This document shows, one piece after another, positions 31,908 through 40,066 of a stretch of DNA of 64,000 bases. The stretch covers positions 124,001 through 188,000 of the forward strand of contig FOCD01000001.1 of assembly GCA_900110015.1 (NCBI GenBank), written 5' to 3'. The translations under genes were made by a program, and so were the position numbers. A model generated the notes under the pieces. The model made no database searches. It had not been told where the DNA came from and worked only from the letters and a program-made list of their open reading frames with translations. Each line of letters opens with the position of its first letter. Position 1 is the stretch's first letter. This stretch comes from Terribacillus saccharophilus (lineage in GTDB: Bacteria; Bacillota; Bacilli; Bacillales; Amphibacillaceae).

Positions 31908-32420
31908 ATGAAGATACTGATAACGAGTGACAGCCATGGATTGACAGCAGAAGTAAACAAGCTAAAGCAGCGACATGAAGACGAAGTTGCGGCATATATT
32001 CACTGTGGTGATTCGGAGCTGCCATTTGATGCGCCAGAAATGGAAGGCTATTATCGTGTCGCTGGAAACTGTGATTATGACGGAGCTTATCCAGAAGTGG
32101 AGGAGCTGACAGCATCGGAGCTGCCGATTCTTATCACACATGGTCATCTATATGGAGTGAAATCGAGTCTCCGTCCTTTAGAGAAGCTTGCAGCAGAAAA
32201 AGATGCGAAAATCGTTTGCTACGGCCATTCACATGTGGCGAGAGCGGACGTGATCGACGGCAGGCTGTATATCAATCCAGGCAGCATTCGCTTGCCAAAG
32301 CAGTCGCCATATCCGACTTATTGCATTCTATCCTACGAAGATAGAATTGCCACGGTTCGATACTATACGTTGGGTGGCGAAGAAGTACCAGAACTGGAGA
32401 AATCCGTCACATTCAAATAA
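31908..32420 (+). CDS. ysnB: YfcE/MJ0936 family metallophosphoesterase
   Basis: This 170-residue enzyme has all metal motifs of the family: SDSHG, HCGD, AGNCD, THGHLYG and GHSHVAR. Family members are divalent metal-dependent phosphodiesterases with broad activity in vitro; the natural substrate is unknown. ATG 31908 follows AGGTTAGAGG and overlaps the rdgB context closely, so both are one operon. Matches B. subtilis ysnB by position. Confidence 0.92.
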   Translation: MKILITSDSHGLTAEVNKLKQRHEDEVAAYIHCGDSELPFDAPEMEGYYRVAGNCDYDGAYPEVEELTASELPILITHGHLYGVKSSLRPLEKLAAEKDAKIVCYGHSHVARADVIDGRLYINPGSIRLPKQSPYPTYCILSYEDRIATVRYYTLGGEEVPELEKSVTFK

Positions 32421-32508
32421 GCTCGGACAAAAAATTGTAACGTTTCTATTGCCGAATCACCTCACACTTACGTTATACTAGTGTTTGAATGAATTGAGGT
32501 GATTTAGT

Positions 32509-33063
32509 ATGAATGAAGCCGATTTCGGTTACAAACCAAATCATAAAAAACGCAATTATCGTCCGCTTGTTATTTGGCTGACCATCATCATTGATGGATT
32601 GGTTGTCGTATTGAGCGGCTTACCGCCTGTCGAAGGCTTCGACCTATTCGACGTACACATCCTGCCAATGCTGAACGCTATCTTTAACAGTTTTACGTTC
32701 GTCTTCCTGCTGTTGGCATTAATCTTCATCATGAAGAAGAATATTATCTGGCATAAGCGCTTTATCTATTCGGCCTTTGTCACAACAGCATTATTCCTGA
32801 TTTCTTATGTGTCTTATCACTATCTTTCAGGAGATACGAGTTTCGGAGGCGAAGGCATCATCCGTCCAATCTATTTCTTTATCCTAATCACGCACATCGT
32901 GCTGGCAGCAGTTATCGTACCGCTAGCCCTTGCATCGATTACACGCGCATGGAATATGGACGTGCCAAGACACCGAAAGATCGCCCGTTGGACAATGCCA
33001 CTATGGCTTTATGTCAGCCTTACAGGCGTCATCGTTTACTTGATGATCCGCCCGTATTATTAA
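32509..33063 (+). CDS. DUF420 (YozB/CtaM-like) membrane protein
   Basis: This 184-residue protein has five transmembrane segments and conserved histidines in helices (IWHKRFIYS, YVSYHYLSG, ITHIVLAA, RHRKIARW), typical of DUF420. A family member, CtaM of Staphylococcus aureus, is needed for maturation of a haem-copper oxidase; whether that holds here is unknown. ATG 32509 follows TTGAGGTGATTTAGT. It has its own upstream region and a hairpin with a GAAA loop downstream. Confidence 0.85.
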   Translation: MNEADFGYKPNHKKRNYRPLVIWLTIIIDGLVVVLSGLPPVEGFDLFDVHILPMLNAIFNSFTFVFLLLALIFIMKKNIIWHKRFIYSAFVTTALFLISYVSYHYLSGDTSFGGEGIIRPIYFFILITHIVLAAVIVPLALASITRAWNMDVPRHRKIARWTMPLWLYVSLTGVIVYLMIRPYY

Positions 33064-33067
33064 GGAG

Positions 33068-33098
33068 GATTGCTCCGGGAAACCGGAGCAAATTCTTA
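33068..33098 (+). terminator. Terminator after the DUF420 gene
   Basis: Nine-bp arms TTGCTCCGG/CCGGAGCAA around GAAA, followed by ATTCTTAATTT. The T tract is interrupted. Confidence 0.7.
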
Positions 33099-33113
33099 AT
33101 TTCAAAAAAACTG

Positions 33114-33142
33114 TTGACTATATGTTATATATCATGTAGAAT
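33114..33142 (+). promoter_or_regulatory. Promoter of the tRNA pair
   Basis: TTGACT, a 17-bp spacer and TAGAAT, 44 bp before tRNA-Gly. Both hexamers match 5/6. Confidence 0.75.
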
Positions 33143-33185
33143 AAATCTTGTCCTTAAGAGAGGACAGCATACATAAAAGAAACAT

Positions 33186-33259
33186 GCGGGTGTAGTTTAG
33201 TGGTAAAACCTCAGCCTTCCAAGCTGATGTCGAGGGTTCGATTCCCTTCACCCGCTCCA
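33186..33259 (+). tRNA. tRNA-Gly (anticodon TCC)
   Basis: A complete cloverleaf: acceptor GCGGGTG pairs with CACCCGC, anticodon stem TCAGC/GCTGA with loop CTTCCAA (TCC), T arm GGGTTCGATTCCC. Discriminator T and an encoded CCA (33257-33259) complete the 3' end. Confidence 0.97.
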
Positions 33260-33260
33260 T

Positions 33261-33334
33261 GTCCCAATAGCTCAGCTGGATAGAGCAACAGCCTTCTAAG
33301 CTGTGGGTCGGGGGTTCGAATCCCTCTTGGGACG
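33261..33334 (+). tRNA. tRNA-Arg (anticodon TCT)
   Basis: Acceptor GTCCCAA pairs with TTGGGAC, anticodon stem ACAGC/GCTGT with loop CTTCTAA (TCT), T arm GGGGGTTCGAATCCCTC. The discriminator is G; CCA is not encoded (next bases CTA), unlike the neighbouring tRNA-Gly one base upstream. Confidence 0.97.
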
Positions 33335-33340
33335 CTAACA

Positions 33341-33388
33341 ATAAAACGTCAGAAGCCTTATTAATAAGGCTTCTGGCGTTTTATTTTG
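33341..33388 (+). terminator. Terminator of the tRNA operon
   Basis: Long arms of about 20 bp (33341-33360 and 33365-33384) with one G-U and loop TTAA, followed by TTTTG. Confidence 0.88.
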
Positions 33389-33471
33389 TCTACGAACCAA
33401 TGGGGATGGATACAAAATAGGGGAATGGGGCTGAAACCTCTCCCATTTTACTGCCTCATTTCTAACATTGA

Positions 33472-33600
33472 ATCGAGTAACTTGCTGATTTTTGATCAGC
33501 TTCTTCTAGTACTTGACCATACGTATTCATAGAAGTAGAGATAGTAGGGTGACTTAATCTTTCTTGAATGATTTTATAGGAAAGATTATGCAGACGTTTC
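33472..33600 (-). pseudogene. C-terminal remnant of a tyrosine recombinase (integrase)
   Basis: The minus strand reads HNLSYKIIQERLSHPTIS, then TSMNTYGQVLEEAD, to TAG 33472. This is the C-terminal signature of phage-type integrases: the IQERLGH-like His motif and the nucleophile Tyr in MNTY-x-x-V. The rest of the gene, including the catalytic Arg region, is missing. It lies 140 bp beyond tRNA-Arg, a common integration target, and so marks a former mobile element. Confidence 0.75.
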
Positions 33601-33608
33601 AGTAGTAA

Positions 33609-33634
33609 AAAGAAAAGCCTTTAAGGCTTTTCTT
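33609..33634 (-). terminator. Terminator of the lipoprotein gene
   Basis: Arms AAGAAAAGCC/GGCTTTTCTT with a 5-base loop; the stop codon of the gene lies in the hairpin. A T-rich tract follows on the minus strand. Confidence 0.75.
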
Positions 33635-34451
33635 TTATAGAATAAGCAGCTATTTCATAAGAATCGGCTTTTTTTGCGGCTTCGGTAGGGAATGGCGGAT
33701 AAAACATTTCTACACCTGATTTAGCTCCGGTGTGTAAACTTGTTTCAACGCCACCTTCCATAACTCCAAGAAATTCATCGCCCTTGTATACCCCTACAAC
33801 TGCATGTATATAATCTTGTTTCTTATCTGTATTGTTAGTAACTTCACCAGAAATACCAAAACTTCCGTTATCCATTGTCGCATCTTCATGTCTTATATCT
33901 AACCATTGAACTTCTGAGGAAGTTGGGATAGGGTTCATTGCTAATTCAGTAGTAATTTTTGTGTCAAGGTCTAGAATTCCTGCTGGTTGAGAGGCACTTA
34001 CATAAGCGATTTCACCTGGTCCGATAACACTTGGTGCAACGCTGAGATATTCTGACACATAAATGACCTTTCCATCCTCATTATTAAAAGTAACTGAAGC
34101 AGCCCTAATGTCTTGAGCTTTATCACTTTCATTTTCTATAACTGCGTAATAGCTAAGGTACTTAGTATCTGTAGATTCATCTTTCCAAAAGTAGGTCTTC
34201 TCTTCACCTAAAGTTAGTTCAAGGTCTGATATATCTTCCAAACCTCCCATGAATTCAGCCTGAGATTCAGCAGATCTAGTATCTTCAGTTTCTGATTCCT
34301 TGATTCCTGTATCTTCTGTCGTTTGGGTAGCGGCAGTCTCATTCTTGGTTTTATTTGTGGTAGTATTATCCTCGGCTGCGCTTTCTTTTCCGCATGCAGC
34401 TAAGTAAAAGACTAGCAAACTCATTAATAACAAAGCAGACACTTTTTTCAT
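33621..34451 (-). CDS. Lipoprotein of unknown function
   Basis: This 276-residue protein has a lipoprotein signal (lipobox LAAC, Cys 20), a Thr/Glu-rich linker (about residues 25-65), and two beta-rich modules: the first has SYYAVIENESDKAQDI (a pattern as in FxLYD/DUF4352 domains), the second FGISGEVTNNTDKKQDY (FxLYD-like). Such domains are Ig-like and of unknown role. ATG 34451 begins just 3' of a CATAG-rich region with weak ribosome-binding site. It lies beyond the integrase remnant and may be cargo of the lost element. Confidence 0.7.
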   Translation of the reverse strand: MKKVSALLLMSLLVFYLAACGKESAAEDNTTTNKTKNETAATQTTEDTGIKESETEDTRSAESQAEFMGGLEDISDLELTLGEEKTYFWKDESTDTKYLSYYAVIENESDKAQDIRAASVTFNNEDGKVIYVSEYLSVAPSVIGPGEIAYVSASQPAGILDLDTKITTELAMNPIPTSSEVQWLDIRHEDATMDNGSFGISGEVTNNTDKKQDYIHAVVGVYKGDEFLGVMEGGVETSLHTGAKSGVEMFYPPFPTEAAKKADSYEIAAYSIKEKP

Positions 34452-34790
34452 ATACTATGGGCCCCTTGAAATAAATTTGTTTTAGCAAGTAACTAATTAT
34501 TGCCCTCATCATCTTTTCTATCTAGTTTTCTATTTATTTTTTAATTTTAACAACATGTTTCTGCTTTTTTGTCCAGTTCACAAAAAGCACTGGGGAACGT
34601 TAACTTATATAATAATACAAATTGTTCCAATTATACAATCGATTTTATACCAAGAGGGTCTGCAAGAAGGATAGATCCTAAACTAGCAAATGGGGCGAGG
34701 TTTATTGTGTTTTTCAAAGTATATATGGATAACACATGTTAACATGATTAAAATAACGATAAATAGTCATTCCTAAATAGGGGGAGCATT
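34452..34790. other. Divergent intergenic region
   Basis: This holds the upstream regions of the lipoprotein and esterase genes, AT-rich. A perfect 12-bp palindrome CATGTTAACATG lies at 34735-34746, 45 bp before the esterase start. No gene is seen. Confidence 0.5.
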
Positions 34791-35705
34791 ATGTCCAGAG
34801 ATAGAAGAAGTTTTAGAAGTAAGATAGCAGAGACTTTAATCTCTTTAAAAGTGGATAAAGAAGCAGTTAACACCCCAGAAGGAGTAGCTAATAAATTGAA
34901 GGAACGTCAGATAGAAAACGAAAAGCCATATGTCATCCCAAGAACTTTTATCATACACTCTTCAGTTGTAGAGAGTTCAGTGGATGGGATGCAGGTTTTT
35001 TCTTTGAGTCCAAAAGACAGTAAGAGTGAGAAGAGAATACTTTATCTCCATGGTGGTGCTTATGTTAATCAACCATCTTTACCTCATTGGACATTTCTTC
35101 AGAAAATTGTAGATGATACGAATGCTTCCATTATATTTCCCATTTATCCGAAGGCGCCTGTTCACAACTATCAAGAAGCGTATGACAAAGTGTTATCTCT
35201 TTATGAAAACATGCTCCAAAAAACGCAGTCTGAGGATATTGTGCTCATGGGAGACTCAGCTGGTGCAGGTTTTGCTTTAGGATTATCACAATTATTACTT
35301 GAAAAGAATCTTGGCCAACCTAGCGACATTATATTGATTTCACCATGGCTTGACATAACCATGAAAAATCCTGCGATAGCTGCATTAGAGGATAAAGATC
35401 CCATGTTGGGTTCTTATAGCTTAATCCAAGATGGAAAAGCCTGGGCTGGAGATTCGAATCCTAATAATTTTATGTTATCTCCAATCAATGGACCGATTAA
35501 AGGCTTGGGTCATATAACTCTATTCATCGGCACCCATGAATTGTTTTTGCCGGATGCTCAGTTATTTAGAGATATGGCAAAAGAGCAAGGGGTAGACATA
35601 ACATATTATGAATACAGCAAAATGAACCATATATTTGTACTTTTTCCTATTCCGGAAGCACATAAAGCTACTGAGCAAATTGTCCGTATCATAAATGGTA
35701 GGTAA
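34791..35705 (+). CDS. Alpha/beta hydrolase, HSL-type esterase
   Basis: This 304-residue cytosolic enzyme has the oxyanion motif YLHGGAYVN (about residue 85), nucleophile GDSAGAGFA (Ser near 155), acid in HELFLPDAQ and the final His in SKMNHIFVL. These define the hormone-sensitive lipase group of carboxylesterases acting on short-chain esters. There is no signal peptide. ATG 34791 follows TAGGGGGAGCATT. The N-terminal 50 residues form a helical cap. A strong terminator follows. Natural substrate unknown. Confidence 0.87.
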   Translation: MSRDRRSFRSKIAETLISLKVDKEAVNTPEGVANKLKERQIENEKPYVIPRTFIIHSSVVESSVDGMQVFSLSPKDSKSEKRILYLHGGAYVNQPSLPHWTFLQKIVDDTNASIIFPIYPKAPVHNYQEAYDKVLSLYENMLQKTQSEDIVLMGDSAGAGFALGLSQLLLEKNLGQPSDIILISPWLDITMKNPAIAALEDKDPMLGSYSLIQDGKAWAGDSNPNNFMLSPINGPIKGLGHITLFIGTHELFLPDAQLFRDMAKEQGVDITYYEYSKMNHIFVLFPIPEAHKATEQIVRIINGR

Positions 35706-35778
35706 ATTAATGTTATTCTAATGGTCATCAATTTACTTGTATACTTGTAACTGAAAGTTGAAAAGGAATATCGAATAA

Positions 35779-35815
35779 AAAGAAGCTTACCAAGGGCTCT
35801 GGTAAGCTTCTTTCT
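35779..35815 (+). terminator. Terminator of the esterase gene
   Basis: Arms AAAGAAGCTTACCA/TGGTAAGCTTCTTT of 14 bp, 6-7-base loop, then TTTCTCATTT. Confidence 0.9.
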
Positions 35816-36262
35816 CATTTGGTCTGTTCCTAACAATATGAGAAACGCTTTTTATAATTGGTTAAAGAACGGAACTTACTTAATTTCTCGCTCTATCTTT
35901 GCCAACACTTTCGGCATTTGACTGTTAATTTGTCTTCCGGTAAACCTTAATACTTAGTATGGGATAACCGAAGATAAGATTAGAAGGTTGTCCCGAAAAT
36001 ATCGCTGTTCTTATTCGACCTATTTTTCCTCATGCAATCACCAACAGTAGTTTTTAATTTGACTTGTCCATATTCTAAAGACTGTATTCTTTTCGTTGAG
36101 TAAAAAACAGATTCATGTTATACCTCTTCAATACCTTATCAAGTCGTATTTAATTTTAGCATCGATAAATTTAATCTTTAAATCATCTTCGTCACTACTT
36201 TTTAAACATTTACCCCTGTTTTCTATATACCCTCCATTCCCATCTCTTTGGTAAAATCATAA
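35816..36262. other. Gene-free region upstream of the sugar operon
   Basis: No gene with a start signal is seen in 450 bp. A short minus-strand run (about 35878-35950) reads RFTGRQINSQMPKVLAKIER and ends EIK-stop, open for only 25 codons after a stop; it may be the tail of a lost gene. The right end should hold the sugar operon promoter; TAAAAT at 36252 is a possible -10 but no matching -35 was found. Confidence 0.45.
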
Positions 36263-36278
36263 ATGTAATCGCTTACAT
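36263..36278 (+). promoter_or_regulatory. CcpA (cre)-like operator of the sugar operon
   Basis: ATGTAATCGCTTACAT is a near-perfect palindrome and matches every fixed position of the cre consensus WTGNAANCGNWNNCW. It lies just downstream of a possible -10, so binding would block initiation or early elongation. A LacI-type local repressor could bind the same motif, though none is encoded here. Confidence 0.6.
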
Positions 36279-36298
36279 TAGATCTGGGGGGATTGGAC

Positions 36299-37576
36299 AT
36301 GAAAAGAAAATCGCTTCTGTTGGTTTTTGGAATGATTTTGGTTTTATTGCTTGCTGCTTGTAGCAGTGAGGGAAGCAGTTCTGGATCAGATGACGGTAAA
36401 GTGAAGCTCAGAATTGCATGGTGGGGCGATCAGCCGCGAAATGATTATACGACGAAGGTTATTGAGATGTATGAGGAACAAAATCCTGATGTGCAGATTG
36501 ATGCGGAGTATGCGAGCTGGGATGATTATTGGCAAAAGCTTTCTCCTCAAGCGGCAGCAAATGAATTGCCGGATATCGTACAAATGGACGTTTCCTATCT
36601 TGCTCAATATGCGCAAGGAAATAAATTAGCTGATTTAACTCCGTTTTTAGGTGAACAAATCGACACTAGTAATATGACAGAGGATTACGTGAATGGCGGT
36701 AAGATTGAAGACGGAATTTATGGGATGAACACTGGTGTAAATGCAGTTGGATTCCACTACAACCCGGAATTATTGGAAGAGCTAGGTCTTGGAAGTGAAA
36801 TTCCGGAAGATTGGACGTGGGATGATTATAAGAGCATGTCTGATAAAGCTGTTGCACAAGGTGCATTTTTCGATACACATCTAAGACCTGATGTATTTTT
36901 CGATTACTACCTTCGCAGCCAAGGCTCTCGTCTTTATGCGGAGGATGGCAGCGGCTTAGGTTATGAAGATGATAAATTATTTGTGGATTACTGGAGCATG
37001 ATCGCAGAGCAAGTGGAAAAAGGAGCAACTCCAACGCCAGATGCTCTTGCTCAGATAACTGGTATTGAAGATGATCCGGTTGTAAAAGGAGAGGCAATAG
37101 GGATTTTCCAATGGTCCAATCAGTTCGTAGGATTGAAACAGGTTGCTGAGAAGCCGCTGGAGATCGCGCCAATGCCTGGACCTGGAACTTCTGATGGGCT
37201 TTATTTAAAGCCAGGTATGTTCTTCTCTGTTTCACAAAACTCCGAGCAGAAAGAAGCTGCTGCTGACTTCTTGGATTTCTTTATGAACGATGTAGAAGCG
37301 AATAAATTGATTCTCGGCGACCGCGGTGTACCAGGATCTTCTGAAGTAAAAGACGCGTTGAAAGATGAAGTTTCCGAAGCGCAGAAGCAAGTCTTTGAAT
37401 ATGTGGAATGGGCGGAAACGAACAGTTCTCCAATGGGAGCTCCAGATCCAGCTGGTGCTGGGGAGGTCATCGAATTATTAGAAACATTAGCGGAACAAAT
37501 CAGTTATGGTCAGCTTGCTCCTGAAGAAGCAGCTGAAAGTTTCAGAACGCAAGCAGAAAGCATGCTTGGACAATAG
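36299..37576 (+). CDS. Sugar ABC transporter substrate-binding lipoprotein
   Basis: This 425-residue protein has a lipoprotein signal (LLAAC, Cys about 19), and then the family 1 sugar-binding fold: KLRIAWWGDQPRNDYT at the first strand, EEQNPDVQIDAEYASWDDY, and a Trp-rich segment WTWDDYKSMSDKA. It captures an oligosaccharide outside the membrane and delivers it to the two permeases next door. ATG 36299 follows TGGGGGGATTGGAC; an in-frame TTG 36293 is too close. A weak hairpin separates it from the permease genes. No ATPase gene is nearby; a shared MsmX-type ATPase is probable. Confidence 0.93.
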   Translation: MKRKSLLLVFGMILVLLLAACSSEGSSSGSDDGKVKLRIAWWGDQPRNDYTTKVIEMYEEQNPDVQIDAEYASWDDYWQKLSPQAAANELPDIVQMDVSYLAQYAQGNKLADLTPFLGEQIDTSNMTEDYVNGGKIEDGIYGMNTGVNAVGFHYNPELLEELGLGSEIPEDWTWDDYKSMSDKAVAQGAFFDTHLRPDVFFDYYLRSQGSRLYAEDGSGLGYEDDKLFVDYWSMIAEQVEKGATPTPDALAQITGIEDDPVVKGEAIGIFQWSNQFVGLKQVAEKPLEIAPMPGPGTSDGLYLKPGMFFSVSQNSEQKEAAADFLDFFMNDVEANKLILGDRGVPGSSEVKDALKDEVSEAQKQVFEYVEWAETNSSPMGAPDPAGAGEVIELLETLAEQISYGQLAPEEAAESFRTQAESMLGQ

Positions 37577-37592
37577 TGCATAACAGTGATCA

Positions 37593-37620
37593 AGACGGCA
37601 GCTGAGCAGCTGTCGTTTTG
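37593..37620 (+). terminator. Leaky intercistronic hairpin after the binding-protein gene
   Basis: Ten-bp arms ACGGCAGCTG/CAGCTGTCGT (one G-U) with a 2-base gap loop, followed by only TTTG. It probably trims or partly stops transcription, giving more binding protein than permease, a known pattern in ABC operons. Confidence 0.6.
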
Positions 37621-37652
37621 ATTACACCTGTATATGGAGAGGAGTAAAGTCA

Positions 37653-38546
37653 TTGAGCTCACGTCTAAGAAGTAATCTATGGGGATATCTTTTCATTGGT
37701 CCGTTCATCATCGGCTTTTTAGCTTTTACGATCATACCAATGCTAGCTTCTTTATATTTCTCATTTACGGATTATGGTTTGTTTGATGATCCAGTATGGA
37801 TTGGCTTTGAGAACTATATAAAAATGTTCACGGAAGACCCTCGCTATATTAATTCATTGAAAGTCACCATCATCTACGTATTCGCTGGCGTTCCATTGCG
37901 GCTCGCTTTTGCCTTACTGGTGGCCATGCTGCTGAATGTCGGATCACGAGCAGTTGGCTGGTACCGGACATTGTATTATCTACCATCTCTTATCGGGGGC
38001 AGTGTAGCAGTTGCGATCATGTGGCGTAACATTTTTGGCGATGACGGGATTGTCAATATAGCTCTTAAGACTATGGGAATTGATTCGATTCGTTGGTTTG
38101 GTGAACCAACAGCAGCGTTATGGATGCTTATCTTTCTATCCATCTGGCAGTTTGGGTCATCGATGCTGATCTTCTTGGCTGGATTGAAGTCGATTCCTGC
38201 TAGTTTTTATGAAGCAGCCAGTGTGGATGGAGCGAACTTCTTCCAGAAATTCTTCCGCATCACATTGCCGATGCTAAGTCCTGTTTTATTGTTCAACATC
38301 ATCATGCAGACAATCTCTGCGTTTATGACCTTCGTACCTGCCTTTATTATTTCCAAAGGGACAGGTGGTCCGCTCGATGGTACGCTGCTATACTCTCTAT
38401 ACTTGTTCAAGCAAGGATTTGAGTACTTCAATATGGGCTATGCGTCTGCCATGGCGTGGGTCATGCTGGTTATTGTAGGTATTTTGACAGGAATCATCTT
38501 CTTGACTTCTAAGTATTGGGTGCATTATGAGTCGGAGGGGAAATAA
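37653..38546 (+). CDS. Sugar ABC transporter permease (MalF-like)
   Basis: This 297-residue protein has six transmembrane segments and the EAA loop [20 protein letters not shown] (about residues 190-209) that docks the ATPase. The first segment reads [19 protein letters not shown], typical of MalF/UgpA type permeases. TTG 37653 follows GAGAGGAG; no better ATG is in frame. It pairs with the next gene to form the transport channel. The following gene begins one base after the stop. Confidence 0.93.
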   Translation: MSSRLRSNLWGYLFIGPFIIGFLAFTIIPMLASLYFSFTDYGLFDDPVWIGFENYIKMFTEDPRYINSLKVTIIYVFAGVPLRLAFALLVAMLLNVGSRAVGWYRTLYYLPSLIGGSVAVAIMWRNIFGDDGIVNIALKTMGIDSIRWFGEPTAALWMLIFLSIWQFGSSMLIFLAGLKSIPASFYEAASVDGANFFQKFFRITLPMLSPVLLFNIIMQTISAFMTFVPAFIISKGTGGPLDGTLLYSLYLFKQGFEYFNMGYASAMAWVMLVIVGILTGIIFLTSKYWVHYESEGK

Positions 38547-38547
38547 A

Positions 38548-39387
38548 ATGACTAAAAGAAGACCTCGATATTTTCTCTACCATATTCTAGTTGGAGGATT
38601 TGCCGTTCTGTTGCTTTACCCGGTTATTTGGCTGTTCGTCAGCTCGTTTAAGGAAAGCGGAGATATTTTCATTACCGCTGGTTCTCTTATTCCAAATCCC
38701 TTTACGTTGTTGAATTACGCGCAAGGATGGGAAGGGTTTGGTGGATATGGTTTTGGTACGTTCATTAAAAATACAATCGTTTTTGTTATATGGATGCTGC
38801 TCGGTCACTTGATTTCGTGTTCACTAATTGCATTTGGCTTTGCCAGACTGAAGTTTGTGGGACGAGGGTTTTGGTTTATGATCATGCTCGTTACACTGAT
38901 GCTGCCTTACGAAGTCGTCATGATTCCGCAGTACATCATCTTCTCTGAGCTTGGCTGGCTGAATTCTTTGAAACCGTTAGTTGTCCCAGCCTTCTTTGGA
39001 CACCCATTTTTCATCTTCTTGCTCGTCCAATTCATCCGAACCATCCCGAGGGAACTGGATGAGGCAGCGACAATTGATGGGGCGAATACGTTCCAAATCT
39101 TTTATAAGGTGATCTTGCCGCTTATCGTTCCTGCTTTAGCTACTACAGCGATTTTCACTTTCTATTGGACTTGGGATAACTTGCTTGGACCGGTTCTCTA
39201 TTTGAACAGCCCAGAAAAATATACAGTCTCGATGGCACTGAATATGTTCTTGAGCAATGAAACGGTATCAAATTGGGGAGCGATGTTTGCCATGTCGATC
39301 GTCACACTTGTACCAGTATTTGTTATCTTCTTCATCTTCCAGCGCTATGTTGTGGAAGGTATCAGCACGACAGGTCTAAAAGGATAG
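38548..39387 (+). CDS. Sugar ABC transporter permease (MalG-like)
   Basis: This 279-residue protein has six transmembrane segments and the EAA motif ([19 protein letters not shown], about residues 172-190). ATG 38548 is chosen because GGAGGGGAAAT lies directly upstream; an in-frame ATG at 38527 is within the previous gene. It is the second half of the permease. Close spacing to its neighbours shows one operon. The substrate is not readable, but the following catabolic genes suggest a deoxysugar or sugar-acid derivative. Confidence 0.93.
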   Translation: MTKRRPRYFLYHILVGGFAVLLLYPVIWLFVSSFKESGDIFITAGSLIPNPFTLLNYAQGWEGFGGYGFGTFIKNTIVFVIWMLLGHLISCSLIAFGFARLKFVGRGFWFMIMLVTLMLPYEVVMIPQYIIFSELGWLNSLKPLVVPAFFGHPFFIFLLVQFIRTIPRELDEAATIDGANTFQIFYKVILPLIVPALATTAIFTFYWTWDNLLGPVLYLNSPEKYTVSMALNMFLSNETVSNWGAMFAMSIVTLVPVFVIFFIFQRYVVEGISTTGLKG

Positions 39388-39402
39388 AGAGGAGATGCTT
39401 TT

Positions 39403-40041
39403 ATGACTGCTATAAATAAAGGACTGGAATGGATTATGAGAATGGCATATGTAAATGTTCTTTGGCTCGTTTTCTTGCTGCCAGGGCTGGTAGTCTTCGG
39501 GGTTTTCCCCGCTACCACTGCCCTGCTGCATGTGATGCACCAATGGCTGCAAGGAAAAACGGACATTCCTATTTTTCAGACCTTTTTACAAACATATAAG
39601 AAGGAGTTCGTGAACAGTAACAAGCTGGGATATATTTACGTGCTGTTAGGATATATCCTCTATCTTGACTTCCTCTTCCTAACTTCTGCTGCGAATGCCG
39701 CTTTGTACTTTACGATCCCGTACCTCATTGTCACATCTATTGCTTTTTCCGCAAGTTTATATGCGTTCCCGATGCTTGTGCATTATGATATGAAGCCGTT
39801 TCAAATCGTGAAGCGTTCATTCTTTATTATGATGCTAAATCCGAGCCAAACGTTTGTCATGCTCGTCGGAACGATCGGAGTCGGTTCAATTTTATGGTAC
39901 TTTCAAGGGTTGGCGTTGTTCTTCAGCTTCAGCATTGTGGCGTTAATTGTTATGATGCCCGCTGCGAAAGCATTTGAAAGAACAGAAAAGAAATCCACAA
40001 AACTCCTAGCCAAGGAAATCAAATCTGTCCCGGTGAACTAA
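39403..40041 (+). CDS. YesL-like DUF624 membrane protein
   Basis: This 212-residue protein has five or six transmembrane segments and the typical DUF624 opening (WIMRMAYVNVLWLVFLLPGL), with the FPATTALL motif near residues 44-51. YesL in B. subtilis belongs to the rhamnogalacturonan cluster with YesM/YesN and ABC genes, the same arrangement as here. Its role is unknown; it is often found with such transporters, perhaps as accessory. ATG 39403 follows GAGAGGAGATGC, 15 bp after the permease stop. Confidence 0.88.
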   Translation: MTAINKGLEWIMRMAYVNVLWLVFLLPGLVVFGVFPATTALLHVMHQWLQGKTDIPIFQTFLQTYKKEFVNSNKLGYIYVLLGYILYLDFLFLTSAANAALYFTIPYLIVTSIAFSASLYAFPMLVHYDMKPFQIVKRSFFIMMLNPSQTFVMLVGTIGVGSILWYFQGLALFFSFSIVALIVMMPAAKAFERTEKKSTKLLAKEIKSVPVN

Positions 40042-40066
40042 GATCAAACGAATGGGAGGTTGCGCT

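Noticed and set aside
34647-34660. CCAAGAGGG as a displaced piece of the tRNA-Arg 3' end (att site)
   Set aside because: Only nine bases match, in inverted orientation; chance is likely.
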